The notes under the pieces are model-generated. The model did no database searches and had not been told where the DNA came from. It saw nothing but the letters and a program-made list of their open reading frames with translations. Shown piece after piece: positions 17,052 to 25,329 of a stretch of 51,757 nt of DNA. Origin of the DNA: CALACW01 sp002431305 (GTDB taxonomy: Bacteria; Bacillota; Clostridia; Oscillospirales; Acutalibacteraceae); NCBI GenBank assembly GCA_937890355.1, contig CALACW010000023.1, positions 1 to 51,757 on the forward strand, written 5' to 3'. The stretch's first letter is position 1. Every line of letters starts with the position of its first letter. Made by a program: the position numbers and the translations under genes.

Positions 17052-18419
17052 TTACTTGTCGGGGAATTTCATTCCGCCCAGACCGTTCATACCCGCCATA
17101 CGGCTCAGGTTACGCATTTTTTTCTTAGAGCCCTTACCGCTGAACTGCTTGAACATTTTCTGCATCTGACGGTACTGGTTAAGAAGCCTGTTTACGTCCT
17201 CGACCTGCATTCCGCATCCCGCGGCGATTCTGCGCTTGCGCGAGGGATTTATAATGTCGGGATTCGTACGCTCTTTTTCGGTCATGGAATAGATTATCGA
17301 AGCTGTTTTATCAAGCATTCTGTCGTCTATATCCGCGTCTTTGATTTTATTTCCGACTCCGGGAAGCATGGAGAGCATGTCTTTCATGGAACCCATTTTC
17401 TTAACTTCCTGAAGCTGAATAAGCAAATCGTTAAGGTCGAATTTATTCTTTCTTAATTTTTCCTCAAGCTGAGCAGCTTTTTTCTCGTCGAGAGCCGCCT
17501 CCGCCTTATCTATAAGAGAGAGAACGTCGCCCATTCCGAGAATTCTCGAAGCCATACGGTCGGGATGGAACTCGTCGAGATCGTCGAGTTTTTCGCCCAC
17601 GCCGACGAACTTAATCGGCTTGCCCGTTATCGCTCTCGCGGAGAGAGCCGCACCGCCTCTGGTATCGCCGTCGAGCTTTGTAAGAACGAGACCGTCGATT
17701 CCGAGCGCTTCGTTAAACGAAGAAGCTACGTTTACAGCGTCCTGTCCGGTCATTGCATCGACAACGAGAAGAATCTCGTGAGGCTTGACCTCGGCTTTGA
17801 TATTTTTAAGCTCCTGCATGAGCTGTTCGTCTATGTGAAGACGTCCGGCGGTATCGAGGAATACGTAATCGTAACCCTGATCCTTTGCGTATTTTACGGC
17901 TTCCTTTGCGATAATAACGGGATCCTCGGTTCCGCGTTCAAATACGGGAACGCCGACCTGTTCGCCGACAACCTGTAACTGCTTGATGGCGGCGGGTCTG
18001 TAAATATCGCACGCGACCAGCAAAGGTCTGTGTCCCTGCGCCTTGAGCCGTTTTGCAATCTTCGCGCAGTGTGTAGTTTTACCGGAACCTTGAAGTCCGC
18101 ACATCATGACTACCGTCGGGGGATGAGCCGCCGTCGTAAGTCTCGACTGCGTACCGCCCATCAAAGCGGTGAGTTCCTGATTGACAATTTTTATAACCAT
18201 CTGCGCGGGAGTAAGACTTTCGGTTACCTTAGCGCCTATTGCCTTCTCCGTTACCGAAGCTGTAAAATCCTTTGCGACTTTATAGCTGACGTCAGCCTCG
18301 AGCAATGCAAGACGAACCTCTCGCATAGCCTCCTTAACGTCGGCTTCTGTAAGACTGCCCTTGCTTCTCAGCTTTTTAAAGGCGGCCTCTAATTTGTCGG
18401 AAAGACCTTCAAATGCCAT
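17052..18419 (-). CDS. ffh: Signal recognition particle protein Ffh (SRP54)
   Basis: GTPase that, with SRP RNA, delivers nascent membrane proteins to FtsY; 455 residues. N domain, then G domain with P-loop GLQGSGKTTHCAK (about 107), DTAGRLHIDEQLM and TKLDGDTRGGAALS. The C-terminal M domain is methionine-rich (MGSMKDMLSMLPGVG, RQMQKMFKQF) with the RKRRIAAG RNA-binding helix. It ends GLGGMKFPDK. Start ATG at 18419 with AGAGG upstream, 12 bases after ylxM. Confidence 0.98.
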   Translation of the reverse strand: MAFEGLSDKLEAAFKKLRSKGSLTEADVKEAMREVRLALLEADVSYKVAKDFTASVTEKAIGAKVTESLTPAQMVIKIVNQELTALMGGTQSRLTTAAHPPTVVMMCGLQGSGKTTHCAKIAKRLKAQGHRPLLVACDIYRPAAIKQLQVVGEQVGVPVFERGTEDPVIIAKEAVKYAKDQGYDYVFLDTAGRLHIDEQLMQELKNIKAEVKPHEILLVVDAMTGQDAVNVASSFNEALGIDGLVLTKLDGDTRGGAALSARAITGKPIKFVGVGEKLDDLDEFHPDRMASRILGMGDVLSLIDKAEAALDEKKAAQLEEKLRKNKFDLNDLLIQLQEVKKMGSMKDMLSMLPGVGNKIKDADIDDRMLDKTASIIYSMTEKERTNPDIINPSRKRRIAAGCGMQVEDVNRLLNQYRQMQKMFKQFSGKGSKKKMRNLSRMAGMNGLGGMKFPDK

Positions 18420-18431
18420 TACTGATACCTC

Positions 18432-18797
18432 TTACTGTTCATTGAGCGCGGCGGCGACGGACTGAATTTTGACCGAAAGGTCGTTTATCTCCATCGACAA
18501 TCCGCATTTAAGGTTTTGCCTGTTTATTTCCGCGGCCGCTTCGGAAATCTCCTCGAGTCCCGAACGGAGATCCCTGAATTTTTTAACGAACGCGAGTTTT
18601 TCCTCCATTTCCTCGAGCTGTGCCTCGGCGCGTTTTATAGAATCGCGCACGCCCTGGCGTGTAATGCCTACGTTATCGGCAATCTCGGAAAGTGAAAGGT
18701 CGTCGTTATAATAATAATCGAGAAATTCTCTCTGTTTTACGGTGAGCATGTCGCCGTATACGTCAAGAAGCATGATGATATCCAGATTCTTAGCCAC
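18432..18797 (-). CDS. ylxM: YlxM-family HTH protein (UPF0122), SRP-associated
   Basis: 121-residue DNA-binding-type protein with a sigma-factor region-4-like helix-turn-helix: LTVKQREFLDYYYNDDLSLSEIADNVGITRQGVRDSIKRAEAQL in the N-terminal half, then a coiled region. YlxM genes precede ffh in most Firmicutes and the protein modulates SRP GTPase activity. The start is GTG at 18797 (MAKNLDIIM), with GGGAGGA upstream; a longer open frame covers the leader palindrome and is not supported. A consensus promoter and an inverted repeat lie upstream. Confidence 0.92.
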   Translation of the reverse strand: MAKNLDIIMLLDVYGDMLTVKQREFLDYYYNDDLSLSEIADNVGITRQGVRDSIKRAEAQLEEMEEKLAFVKKFRDLRSGLEEISEAAAEINRQNLKCGLSMEINDLSVKIQSVAAALNEQ

Positions 18798-18852
18798 CGC
18801 AGAAATCCTCCCTCGGATTCCGGCACGAAACGCGCCGGATTTTGAATTACAT

Positions 18853-18876
18853 CTGTAAAGAATAATTGCTTTACAG
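18853..18876. promoter_or_regulatory. Perfect 8-base inverted repeat at the ylxM transcription start
   Basis: CTGTAAAG, 8-base loop, CTTTACAG. It covers about +1 to +23 of the transcript predicted from the promoter at 18882-18910. It could be an operator for a dimeric regulator or a 5' stem that stabilises the mRNA. There is no U-tract, so it is not a terminator. Confidence 0.6.
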
Positions 18877-18881
18877 GCGGT

Positions 18882-18910
18882 ATTATACAACAAAATAATA
18901 CCTTTGTCAA
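18882..18910 (-). promoter_or_regulatory. Consensus sigma-A promoter of ylxM-ffh operon
   Basis: TTGACA, 17-base spacer, TATAAT on the minus strand: a full match to consensus, just after the mutS2 stop. Confidence 0.92.
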
Positions 18911-18934
18911 GAATTTTTTTATCAGCCGGAGCAA

Positions 18935-21319
18935 TTATTTGGTCTCGGCAATGGTTACGCCGTTTTCGCCCTCGCCGAACGTTCCAAGACGGTACGATTT
19001 TATCTGCGGATGATGTTTCAAATGCTGTTGAACCGCAGAACGCAGAACGCCTGTTCCCTTGCCGTGTATAACGGTAAACTCCTTAAGCCCAGCCATGACC
19101 ATACTGTCTATAAACGAGTCAAGAGTCATTATCGCTTCCTCGCTCGTCATGCCTCTTAAGTCGCACCGTGTGCTTACGTCCGCGTTTACACGGCTCTCGC
19201 CGACGCGCTTAACGTCGCTCTTTGTTTTCTGCTTAGGTTTTTCAACCAGACGTAACCTGTCGGCCTTTACACGCAGTTTCATAATGCCCGACTGAACTTC
19301 CATCTCGCCGTTTTTATCCGCAAGCGAGAGAACCGTCGCCTCGCTGTTCATACCGGCGAGCTTTACCGTGTCGCCGACCTTAATCGGTCTCGACGGAACA
19401 TAGCCGTCGTCCGCGCTCTCGGTAACGGGATTCACCGCGGCGTCCACGCCGGACATGCTTTTCTTGATCTGAGATTTTGCCTTCTGTACGAACTCGGCGT
19501 TTCGTCCTCCGTTTTTAAGCTCCTTTTTAAGCTTATCGACTTCGAACATAAGAGAATTCGCCTCGCGCCTTGCATTCTCGACAAGTCTCATTGCGTCCGA
19601 ACGAGCCTTGTCGAATTCCTTACGGCGCATTTCCTCGATGTCCTCGAGTCTCGTCTCGGCTTTTTTCTTTAACTCTTCGTTCTGCCGTCTTAATTCCTCC
19701 GCCTCGGCTTTTGCCTTTTCCATTTCGGCTCTGCGCGATTCGAGAGAATCAATAACGTCCTCAAAACGTATATTCTCGCCCGAGACCATTTCCTTTGCCT
19801 TCTCTATTACCGACGGGCTGATTCCGAGTTTTTCGCTTATTGCAAACGCATTAGAACGTCCGGGAACGCCTATCAGGAGTCTGTATGTCGGGCGGAGCGT
19901 CGCAACGTCAAATTCACAGCTTCCGTTTTCCACTCTGTCGGTCTGAAGGGCGTACGCCTTTAACTCTGCATAATGCGTCGTGGCTGCAATCTTCGCGCCT
20001 TTCGCTCTTAAATCCTCGAGTATCGATATTGCAAGAGCCGCGCCCTCTACGGGGTCGGTACCGGCTCCCAATTCATCTATGAGAATAAGGCTCGACGAAT
20101 CCGCGTGCTTGGAGATGTCGACAATGTTTACCATGTGCGACGAGAATGTAGACAGCGACTGTTCTATGCTCTGTTCATCGCCTATATCGGCAAATACATT
20201 TTTAAAAACGCATATCCTGCTGTTGTCCGCCGCGGGAATCATCAGTCCGCACATCGCCATCAGCGTTATAAGTCCCAGCGTTTTTATCGATACGGTTTTA
20301 CCGCCGGTATTCGGTCCCGTTATAACGAGCGAATCAAAATCCCTGCCGAGTCTTATATCCACGGGCACAACTTTGTTTTTATCAAGAAGCGGATGCCTTG
20401 CGCGCTTTATATCTATTATTCCGTTATTATTAAGTACGGGAACCGACGCTTTCATTTTATAGGCAAGCTGTGCTTTTGCAAATATAAGATTGAGCTCGCA
20501 CGCGATTTCATAGCTGTACTTTATCTCGTTTTCGTATTCGCCCGCCTGGGCCGAGAGTTCCGCGAGAATACGCTCGATTTCGTCCTGCTCCTTGCCCTGC
20601 AAAACGCGTATCTCGTTGTTTGCCTCAACCACGCTCATGGGCTCTATGAATACTGTCGCTCCGCTCGCCGACGTGTCGTGGACGAGTCCGGGAATCTCAT
20701 TTCTGTATTCGTTCTTGACAGGAACTACGAATCTGCCGTTTCTCTGCGTAACTATCGCGTCCTGCAAATATTTCTGATACGCCGACGAACGCGTTATGGA
20801 GTCGAGTTTTTCTCTTACGGACGACGACTGTCTGCGAATCTTACGTCTTATCTCCGCAAGCGCGGGCGACGCATTATCGGACAGCTCGTCCTCGTTAAGT
20901 ACGGCGGTATTGATTTTATCCTCGAAATACTTGTTCGGTCTCAATGCCGAAAACTTCGTATCAATACCCGTATCAACGCCCGACTGTCTGTGTCTCCATT
21001 CGTAAAGAGAACGTATAACTCTCAAATCCTCGCATATCGTCATAAGTTCTCTGATTGATAAAACTCCTCCCGCGGCGGCTCTCGCCAGAGAATTATTCAC
21101 GTTTTTAAGACTGCCGAACGACGGTCCGCCGAATTTGGCGAGCAGAATATATGCCGACTCCGTCTCGCCGAGAAGTTTCTGCGCGTCTCTTATATCCGTC
21201 TGCGGTTCCATACGTACTGCTTCATATTTTGCGTCCTCGCATGAACAGAACCCCGAGAGCTCTTCAAGAATTTTGTCAAGCTCCAATGCTTTATAATGTC
21301 TGTTATTTTCCGTTGTCAT
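18935..21319 (-). CDS. mutS2: Endonuclease/ATPase MutS2
   Basis: MutS-family ATPase with a C-terminal Smr nuclease domain; 794 residues. Known roles in the family are suppression of homologous recombination and, in Bacillus, splitting stalled or collided ribosomes. Core and lever domains are followed by Walker A GPNTGGKT at about 335-342, Walker B LILIDELGAGTDP and TTHYAELK. A long charged coiled coil (about 510-620), a KOW-like segment (VGDTVKLAGMNSEATVL) and the Smr domain with DLRGMTSEEA and HGKGTGVLR close it. I start at the ATG at 21319 (MTTENNRHYK), which has GAGGA 8 bases upstream; the ATG at 21334 overlaps that site. It lacks the mismatch-recognition domain, as expected. Confidence 0.96.
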   Translation of the reverse strand: MTTENNRHYKALELDKILEELSGFCSCEDAKYEAVRMEPQTDIRDAQKLLGETESAYILLAKFGGPSFGSLKNVNNSLARAAAGGVLSIRELMTICEDLRVIRSLYEWRHRQSGVDTGIDTKFSALRPNKYFEDKINTAVLNEDELSDNASPALAEIRRKIRRQSSSVREKLDSITRSSAYQKYLQDAIVTQRNGRFVVPVKNEYRNEIPGLVHDTSASGATVFIEPMSVVEANNEIRVLQGKEQDEIERILAELSAQAGEYENEIKYSYEIACELNLIFAKAQLAYKMKASVPVLNNNGIIDIKRARHPLLDKNKVVPVDIRLGRDFDSLVITGPNTGGKTVSIKTLGLITLMAMCGLMIPAADNSRICVFKNVFADIGDEQSIEQSLSTFSSHMVNIVDISKHADSSSLILIDELGAGTDPVEGAALAISILEDLRAKGAKIAATTHYAELKAYALQTDRVENGSCEFDVATLRPTYRLLIGVPGRSNAFAISEKLGISPSVIEKAKEMVSGENIRFEDVIDSLESRRAEMEKAKAEAEELRRQNEELKKKAETRLEDIEEMRRKEFDKARSDAMRLVENARREANSLMFEVDKLKKELKNGGRNAEFVQKAKSQIKKSMSGVDAAVNPVTESADDGYVPSRPIKVGDTVKLAGMNSEATVLSLADKNGEMEVQSGIMKLRVKADRLRLVEKPKQKTKSDVKRVGESRVNADVSTRCDLRGMTSEEAIMTLDSFIDSMVMAGLKEFTVIHGKGTGVLRSAVQQHLKHHPQIKSYRLGTFGEGENGVTIAETK

Positions 21320-21353
21320 TTTTTTATTCCTCATAAATAACGAAACGGTTATT

Positions 21354-22637
21354 TCAGCAAATCTCGCATCCTCCTACGGGTCTTACGTTAAGTACGTAAC
21401 ATGTTGATTCGCCGAAAACCTTTTCGATTTCCGTTTTATAAACGCTGAGCATGTCCGAGGGAACGAAGGCCTGAATCGTACCTGCGAATCCGCCTCCGTG
21501 AACTCTCCACGCTCCTTTTCCTTTCAATATGTATTCGCTCATTGCAAGCGCAAGAGAAACCGGCTGACTCAAGGGCGCTTTGGCGGAGAATACGTTCTGA
21601 TTATACATATATGATGAATTTCCGCTCTCTATTACGAGCTTTTTAAACGTCTCGAAATCCCCGTCGGAAAGAGCCTTCGTCTGCTTATCGACTCTGTTAT
21701 TTTCGCCGAAGAAATGAAGGCCTCTGAGTACCGCTCTCTCGCTTACCTTTTCCCTTACGATATTTATATTCTCAAAAAATTCGTTCTCGTCAACGTCTCT
21801 GAGCGCCGTTTTGCCGAAGCACTCCGCCGCGGACTCCATCTCGCTTCTGATAGCGCCGTACTCGTCGGTAAGGTCGGCGTGGCTGGCTCTCGTGTCGACA
21901 ATGCAGAGATTGTGTCCGCAGGAAGCGAAATCAAAATCTATCGGAGTTATAACGGGATTCGACGGGTCTTTAAAGTCGATATTTACAAATCCGCCGACCG
22001 AGCACGCCATTTGATCCATAAGACCGCAGGGTTTTCCGAAAAATTCGTTTTCCGCATACTGCGCTATCTGAGCTACTTCAACGGCGGAAACCTTGCCGTC
22101 ATTGTAAAGATAATTAAGGCACGTGCCGATAAGAACCTCAAACGCGGCGGAAGATGACAGTCCGCTTCCCGAGAGAACCTGAGTCATTGTGGCGGCGTTG
22201 AATCCGCCGATTTTATATCCCCTGTTTACGAATCCTCTGCAAACGCCTCTGATAAGCGCCGCAGACGAACCCGTTTCATTCTCGGCGGGTTCGAGAACCG
22301 AAATATCAATAATATCCGACTTCGTATACTCCGCGGATTTAACCCTTACGATATTATCATCGTTTTTTGCGGCGGCTGCGACGGCGTCGAGATTGACGGC
22401 AGCGGCTATAACCTTACCGCGGTTATGGTCGGTATGGTTACCGCATACCTCGCTTCTGCCGGGGGCTGAAAAGAATCTGATATCTCCGTCCTCACCGTAA
22501 AGCGAAACATACAGCGAGAGAATTTTTTTATATCTCTCCTTCTGCTCTTTTACCTTTTCGTCGGTAAAATATATTTTCTTCATAAACGAATCGTACCGGG
22601 ACGACTCGAGTTTCTGTAAAGTATCGTTATAAGACAT
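21354..22637 (-). CDS. galK: Galactokinase family protein (GHMP kinase)
   Basis: ATP-dependent sugar 1-kinase, 427 residues, first step of the Leloir pathway if the substrate is galactose. The galactokinase signature appears in a clostridial variant, PGRSEVCGNHTDHNRG (about 59-74), rather than GRVNLIGEHTDYN. The phosphate loop is LSGSGLSSSAAFEV, the catalytic base Asp lies in CGLMDQMACSVG, and HGGGFAGTIQAF is the third GHMP motif. The variant GNHTDH motif leaves other sugar substrates possible. Sits 20 bases after the DedA-like gene and before mutS2; no other gal genes are near. Confidence 0.88.
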   Translation of the reverse strand: MSYNDTLQKLESSRYDSFMKKIYFTDEKVKEQKERYKKILSLYVSLYGEDGDIRFFSAPGRSEVCGNHTDHNRGKVIAAAVNLDAVAAAAKNDDNIVRVKSAEYTKSDIIDISVLEPAENETGSSAALIRGVCRGFVNRGYKIGGFNAATMTQVLSGSGLSSSAAFEVLIGTCLNYLYNDGKVSAVEVAQIAQYAENEFFGKPCGLMDQMACSVGGFVNIDFKDPSNPVITPIDFDFASCGHNLCIVDTRASHADLTDEYGAIRSEMESAAECFGKTALRDVDENEFFENINIVREKVSERAVLRGLHFFGENNRVDKQTKALSDGDFETFKKLVIESGNSSYMYNQNVFSAKAPLSQPVSLALAMSEYILKGKGAWRVHGGGFAGTIQAFVPSDMLSVYKTEIEKVFGESTCYVLNVRPVGGCEIC

Positions 22638-22657
22638 AAATATATACTCCTTGCGTT

Positions 22658-23377
22658 TTATTTTCTTACTTTTTTAATAACGTCAAACACTCCGCCGAGC
22701 ACGAGCAAAGCTATGCCCGAAACGAAGAGAAGAACTATAATGGGGATAATGAATCCCAAAGAAAACGGATTTCTCGCGTTGCGTCCCATTACGCTGAACG
22801 AGAGCATCTGCGGGAGATATCCGATTATGGAAACTATCAAAAACTTCCAATAGTCATAATCGAGCGACCCGTAAAGCTGACTTGCCGCGTTTATCGGAAT
22901 AATAGGGACAAGGCGCATCAGAAAAAGAATCAAAGTCTGTTCCCCGCCTTTTGTTTCGACAAGCTCCGTTGCCACTCTGCTCGTTCTGATAAGACGTTTC
23001 AGATTGCCTCCGCCGAGATGCACGCCCGCCTCGTATTTTATCGTCATAATAAGAATCATGCCCAGGCAGTTTATAAGCATTGCAACGGGCAGTTCGAACA
23101 CCATCGCGCTGGCGACAAACAGTATCGAAAACGGATACAAAGGCACTGCGCATTTAACGAAAAACAGCATAAACAGAACAAGCACGACGACGCCTTTACT
23201 CTCTATAGCGGCGATTTTAAGCTCAAGGTCGGCAAGCCATACGAGATATTCGTTATACTTTTCAGCAAGCGTGTCAATCGGCGCGAATATGCACCATACG
23301 GTAAGAATTACCGCTCCTATAAGAAACGATATTCCCGTAATGTAGAACACTTTACGGAATACTCTCATTTTATCCAA
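22658..23377 (-). CDS. TVP38/TMEM64-DedA-like (VTT domain) membrane protein
   Basis: 239 residues with about six hydrophobic segments. The VTT-type core contains LYPFSILFVASAMVFELPVAMLIN and a re-entrant region FLMRLVPIIPINAASQLYGSL, with Arg and Pro-rich loops typical of the family. Relatives include DedA flippases for undecaprenyl phosphate and TMEM41/VMP1 scramblases, so a lipid transport role is possible but not shown. The TTG at 23377 is preferred because AAAGGCGG lies about 11 bases upstream; an ATG at 23368 is the alternative. First gene of a DedA-galK-mutS2 run. Confidence 0.8.
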   Translation of the reverse strand: MDKMRVFRKVFYITGISFLIGAVILTVWCIFAPIDTLAEKYNEYLVWLADLELKIAAIESKGVVVLVLFMLFFVKCAVPLYPFSILFVASAMVFELPVAMLINCLGMILIMTIKYEAGVHLGGGNLKRLIRTSRVATELVETKGGEQTLILFLMRLVPIIPINAASQLYGSLDYDYWKFLIVSIIGYLPQMLSFSVMGRNARNPFSLGFIIPIIVLLFVSGIALLVLGGVFDVIKKVRK

Positions 23378-23414
23378 ACCCGATATCCCCGCCTTTCAGA
23401 AAATTATCCAATCT

Positions 23415-23443
23415 ATTTTATCAAAAAAATCAGAAAACATCAA
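23415..23443 (-). promoter_or_regulatory. Promoter of the DedA-galK-mutS2 run
   Basis: TTGATG, 17-base spacer, TAAAAT on the minus strand, about 40 bases upstream of the DedA-like start; divergent from the dehydrogenase gene. Confidence 0.65.
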
Positions 23444-23472
23444 GTATTATTATTGCAATTATAAAATTAATA

Positions 23473-23502
23473 CTGGCATAAAAAATTTATCTATGCTACA
23501 AT
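23473..23502 (+). promoter_or_regulatory. Possible promoter of the dehydrogenase gene
   Basis: CTGGCA, 18-base spacer, TACAAT. The -10 is good, the -35 weak. Confidence 0.45.
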
Positions 23503-23531
23503 GTAAAAAACATTACGGGAGTGAAATATTT

Positions 23532-24488
23532 ATGAAAATAGTTATTCTTGACGCTTTTGCGCAGAATCCCGGAGATTTAAGCTGGGATTTTCTCAATAAA
23601 TACGGCGAGACGGAAATATACGACAGAACACCGTCGGAACTCATTTACGAACGCAGCAAGGACGCGGACATACTCGTTACGAATAAAACTCCGCTGACAG
23701 GCGAAATGATAGATTCCCTGCCGAAACTTAAATTCGTCTGCACGCTCGCCACGGGCTACAACGTCGTCGACGCGGATAAATTAAAGGAACGCTCGATTCC
23801 TCTTTCGAATATCCCCGCATACTCAACGCACGCAGTCGCACAGCTCGTTTTCTCTTTTATGCTCGAACACTGTACGCACGTTTCTCTTCACAGCGAATCG
23901 GTAAGGCGCGGAGACTGGAGCAAAAACCCCGACTTTACATATCATCTCACGCCCCTTTACGAACTCGACGGCAAGACGATAGGAATTATCGGCTTCGGCA
24001 GAATCGGAAAGGATGTAGCGAAGAAAGCGCACGCGTTCGGCATGAGAACGCTCGTTTACGCTCCGAGAATTCACCCCGGCGCAGAGGATTATATCGAATA
24101 TACGGATCTTGACACGCTTCTTGCTTCATCCGATTTCGTAACGCTTCACTGTCCGCTGACGGCGGAAACAACGAACCTTGTCAATAAAGAATTCTTAGCC
24201 AAAATGAAGAAGAACGCTTTTCTCATAAACACGTCGAGAGGTCCCGTCGTAAACTCGAAAGACCTTGCCGGCGCGCTTAATAATTCTGTCATAGCCGGCG
24301 CGGGACTGGACGTTATGACAAAGGAACCGCCCGAGGCAAACGACCCGCTTCTTACAGCAAAAAACTGCATTATCACCCCGCACATAGCATGGGCGGCGCT
24401 TGAGACAAGACAGAGGCTCATGAATATTTTCGAGGAGAATATAAAAGCGTTCTGCTCCGGTCACCCCATAAACGTTGTCAATTTATAA
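23532..24488 (+). CDS. D-2-hydroxyacid dehydrogenase (glycerate/hydroxypyruvate reductase-like)
   Basis: NAD(H)-dependent reductase, 318 residues. Rossmann loop GIIGFGRIGKDVAKKAHAFG at about 148-167. Catalytic residues of the family are present: Arg in INTSRGPVVN, Glu in MTKEPPEANDPLL and His in ITPHIAWAALETR. The overall pattern resembles HprA glycerate dehydrogenases, but 2-ketoacid specificity cannot be read from sequence. ATG at 23532 has GGGAGTG 8 bases upstream. Its stop overlaps the stop of the opposing gene by 6 bases, with no terminator visible between them. Confidence 0.9.
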   Translation: MKIVILDAFAQNPGDLSWDFLNKYGETEIYDRTPSELIYERSKDADILVTNKTPLTGEMIDSLPKLKFVCTLATGYNVVDADKLKERSIPLSNIPAYSTHAVAQLVFSFMLEHCTHVSLHSESVRRGDWSKNPDFTYHLTPLYELDGKTIGIIGFGRIGKDVAKKAHAFGMRTLVYAPRIHPGAEDYIEYTDLDTLLASSDFVTLHCPLTAETTNLVNKEFLAKMKKNAFLINTSRGPVVNSKDLAGALNNSVIAGAGLDVMTKEPPEANDPLLTAKNCIITPHIAWAALETRQRLMNIFEENIKAFCSGHPINVVNL

Positions 24489-25151
24489 TCTTATGCCGAG
24501 TCCCATGTATACGGGACTCATCCTGTCAAACAGAAAATCCGTGTCGTACACGGCAATCTCAGCCTCCGGGTCAACTTCGGGGGCTATTTTAATTACCGAA
24601 GTCTTTTTATTATCCGAATAACAGTACAGCACCGTCCCCGAGTAAAGGGATGCAAAAGCGTACACATCCGAATCTGTTTTCACCGCCGGTGAGCCGTCGG
24701 ATGAAACGGACAGGTATACGCCGTCTTTATTTTCGGAAAGCTTTACGAATATATTCTCGGCTCCGCACTCGACGCACGAACGAATCAGCGATATTACGGA
24801 GTAATACGCGTATTCAAAATTGCACGTAACAAACATATTTTCATTCGTACATTCGAATGTTACCGTTATCCCCCGCATTTTGATAACGTCCGCCGCCGCG
24901 CTTATAAGCTCGTCCGTAAAATACGCAAGGTTACCGTACCTGTCGCGCTCATGTCCCGCGCGGGACATCGACATGAATTTAAGACGCGTATATTTTAAAC
25001 AAAGACTGACGTATTCGTCCTCGCTTAAATCTTCATCGGCATTAAAAACAACGTGCAATGCTTCTCTTATATAAGGCTCATTTCTTGAATTCACCGTCAT
25101 ACCGCCGACCTTTTTAGACAGATTTTTTAAACCGGGTTGAGATTTCATCAT
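24483..25151 (-). CDS. Degenerate histidine-kinase-like ATPase-fold protein
   Basis: 222 residues, no signal peptide or membrane segment. The middle (about 75-150) reads like the start of a HATPase domain: ELISAAADVIKMRGITVTF, then CNFEYAYYSVISLIRSCVEC where kinases have the N-box, then IFVKLSENKDGVYLSVSSDG. The N-box Asn and the glycine-rich G boxes are missing, and there is no clear phospho-acceptor His region. The segment ASLYSGTVLYCYSDNKKTSVIKI resembles the last strands of such domains. It probably does not bind ATP normally and may have a regulatory or protein-binding role. Fold assignment is inference; otherwise hypothetical. SD AAAGGA precedes two adjacent ATGs. Confidence 0.6.
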   Translation of the reverse strand: MMKSQPGLKNLSKKVGGMTVNSRNEPYIREALHVVFNADEDLSEDEYVSLCLKYTRLKFMSMSRAGHERDRYGNLAYFTDELISAAADVIKMRGITVTFECTNENMFVTCNFEYAYYSVISLIRSCVECGAENIFVKLSENKDGVYLSVSSDGSPAVKTDSDVYAFASLYSGTVLYCYSDNKKTSVIKIAPEVDPEAEIAVYDTDFLFDRMSPVYMGLGIRL

Positions 25152-25252
25152 TTCAGTCCTTTAAAATACATATTCATACGTTTGTGTCGGTAGTAGTTTT
25201 TGTAGGAGTTTACCAAATATTTTTATTGCGGGTTAAATTTTTAACAAACCAC

Positions 25253-25281
25253 TTGCATATTTTTTCATTTCGAGATAAAAT
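25253..25281 (+). promoter_or_regulatory. Promoter of gap
   Basis: TTGCAT, 17-base spacer, TAAAAT, about 50 bases before the gap start. Confidence 0.75.
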
Positions 25282-25329
25282 ATAAACGCAAAAAAAGCGA
25301 ACAGCTTTAAAAAATGGAGGAATTTTAAT

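Noticed and set aside
20105..21058. 317-codon open frame on the plus strand inside mutS2
   Set aside because: It is antisense to a clearly conserved MutS2 region, has no ribosome site or recognisable domain, and reflects codon bias of the real gene.
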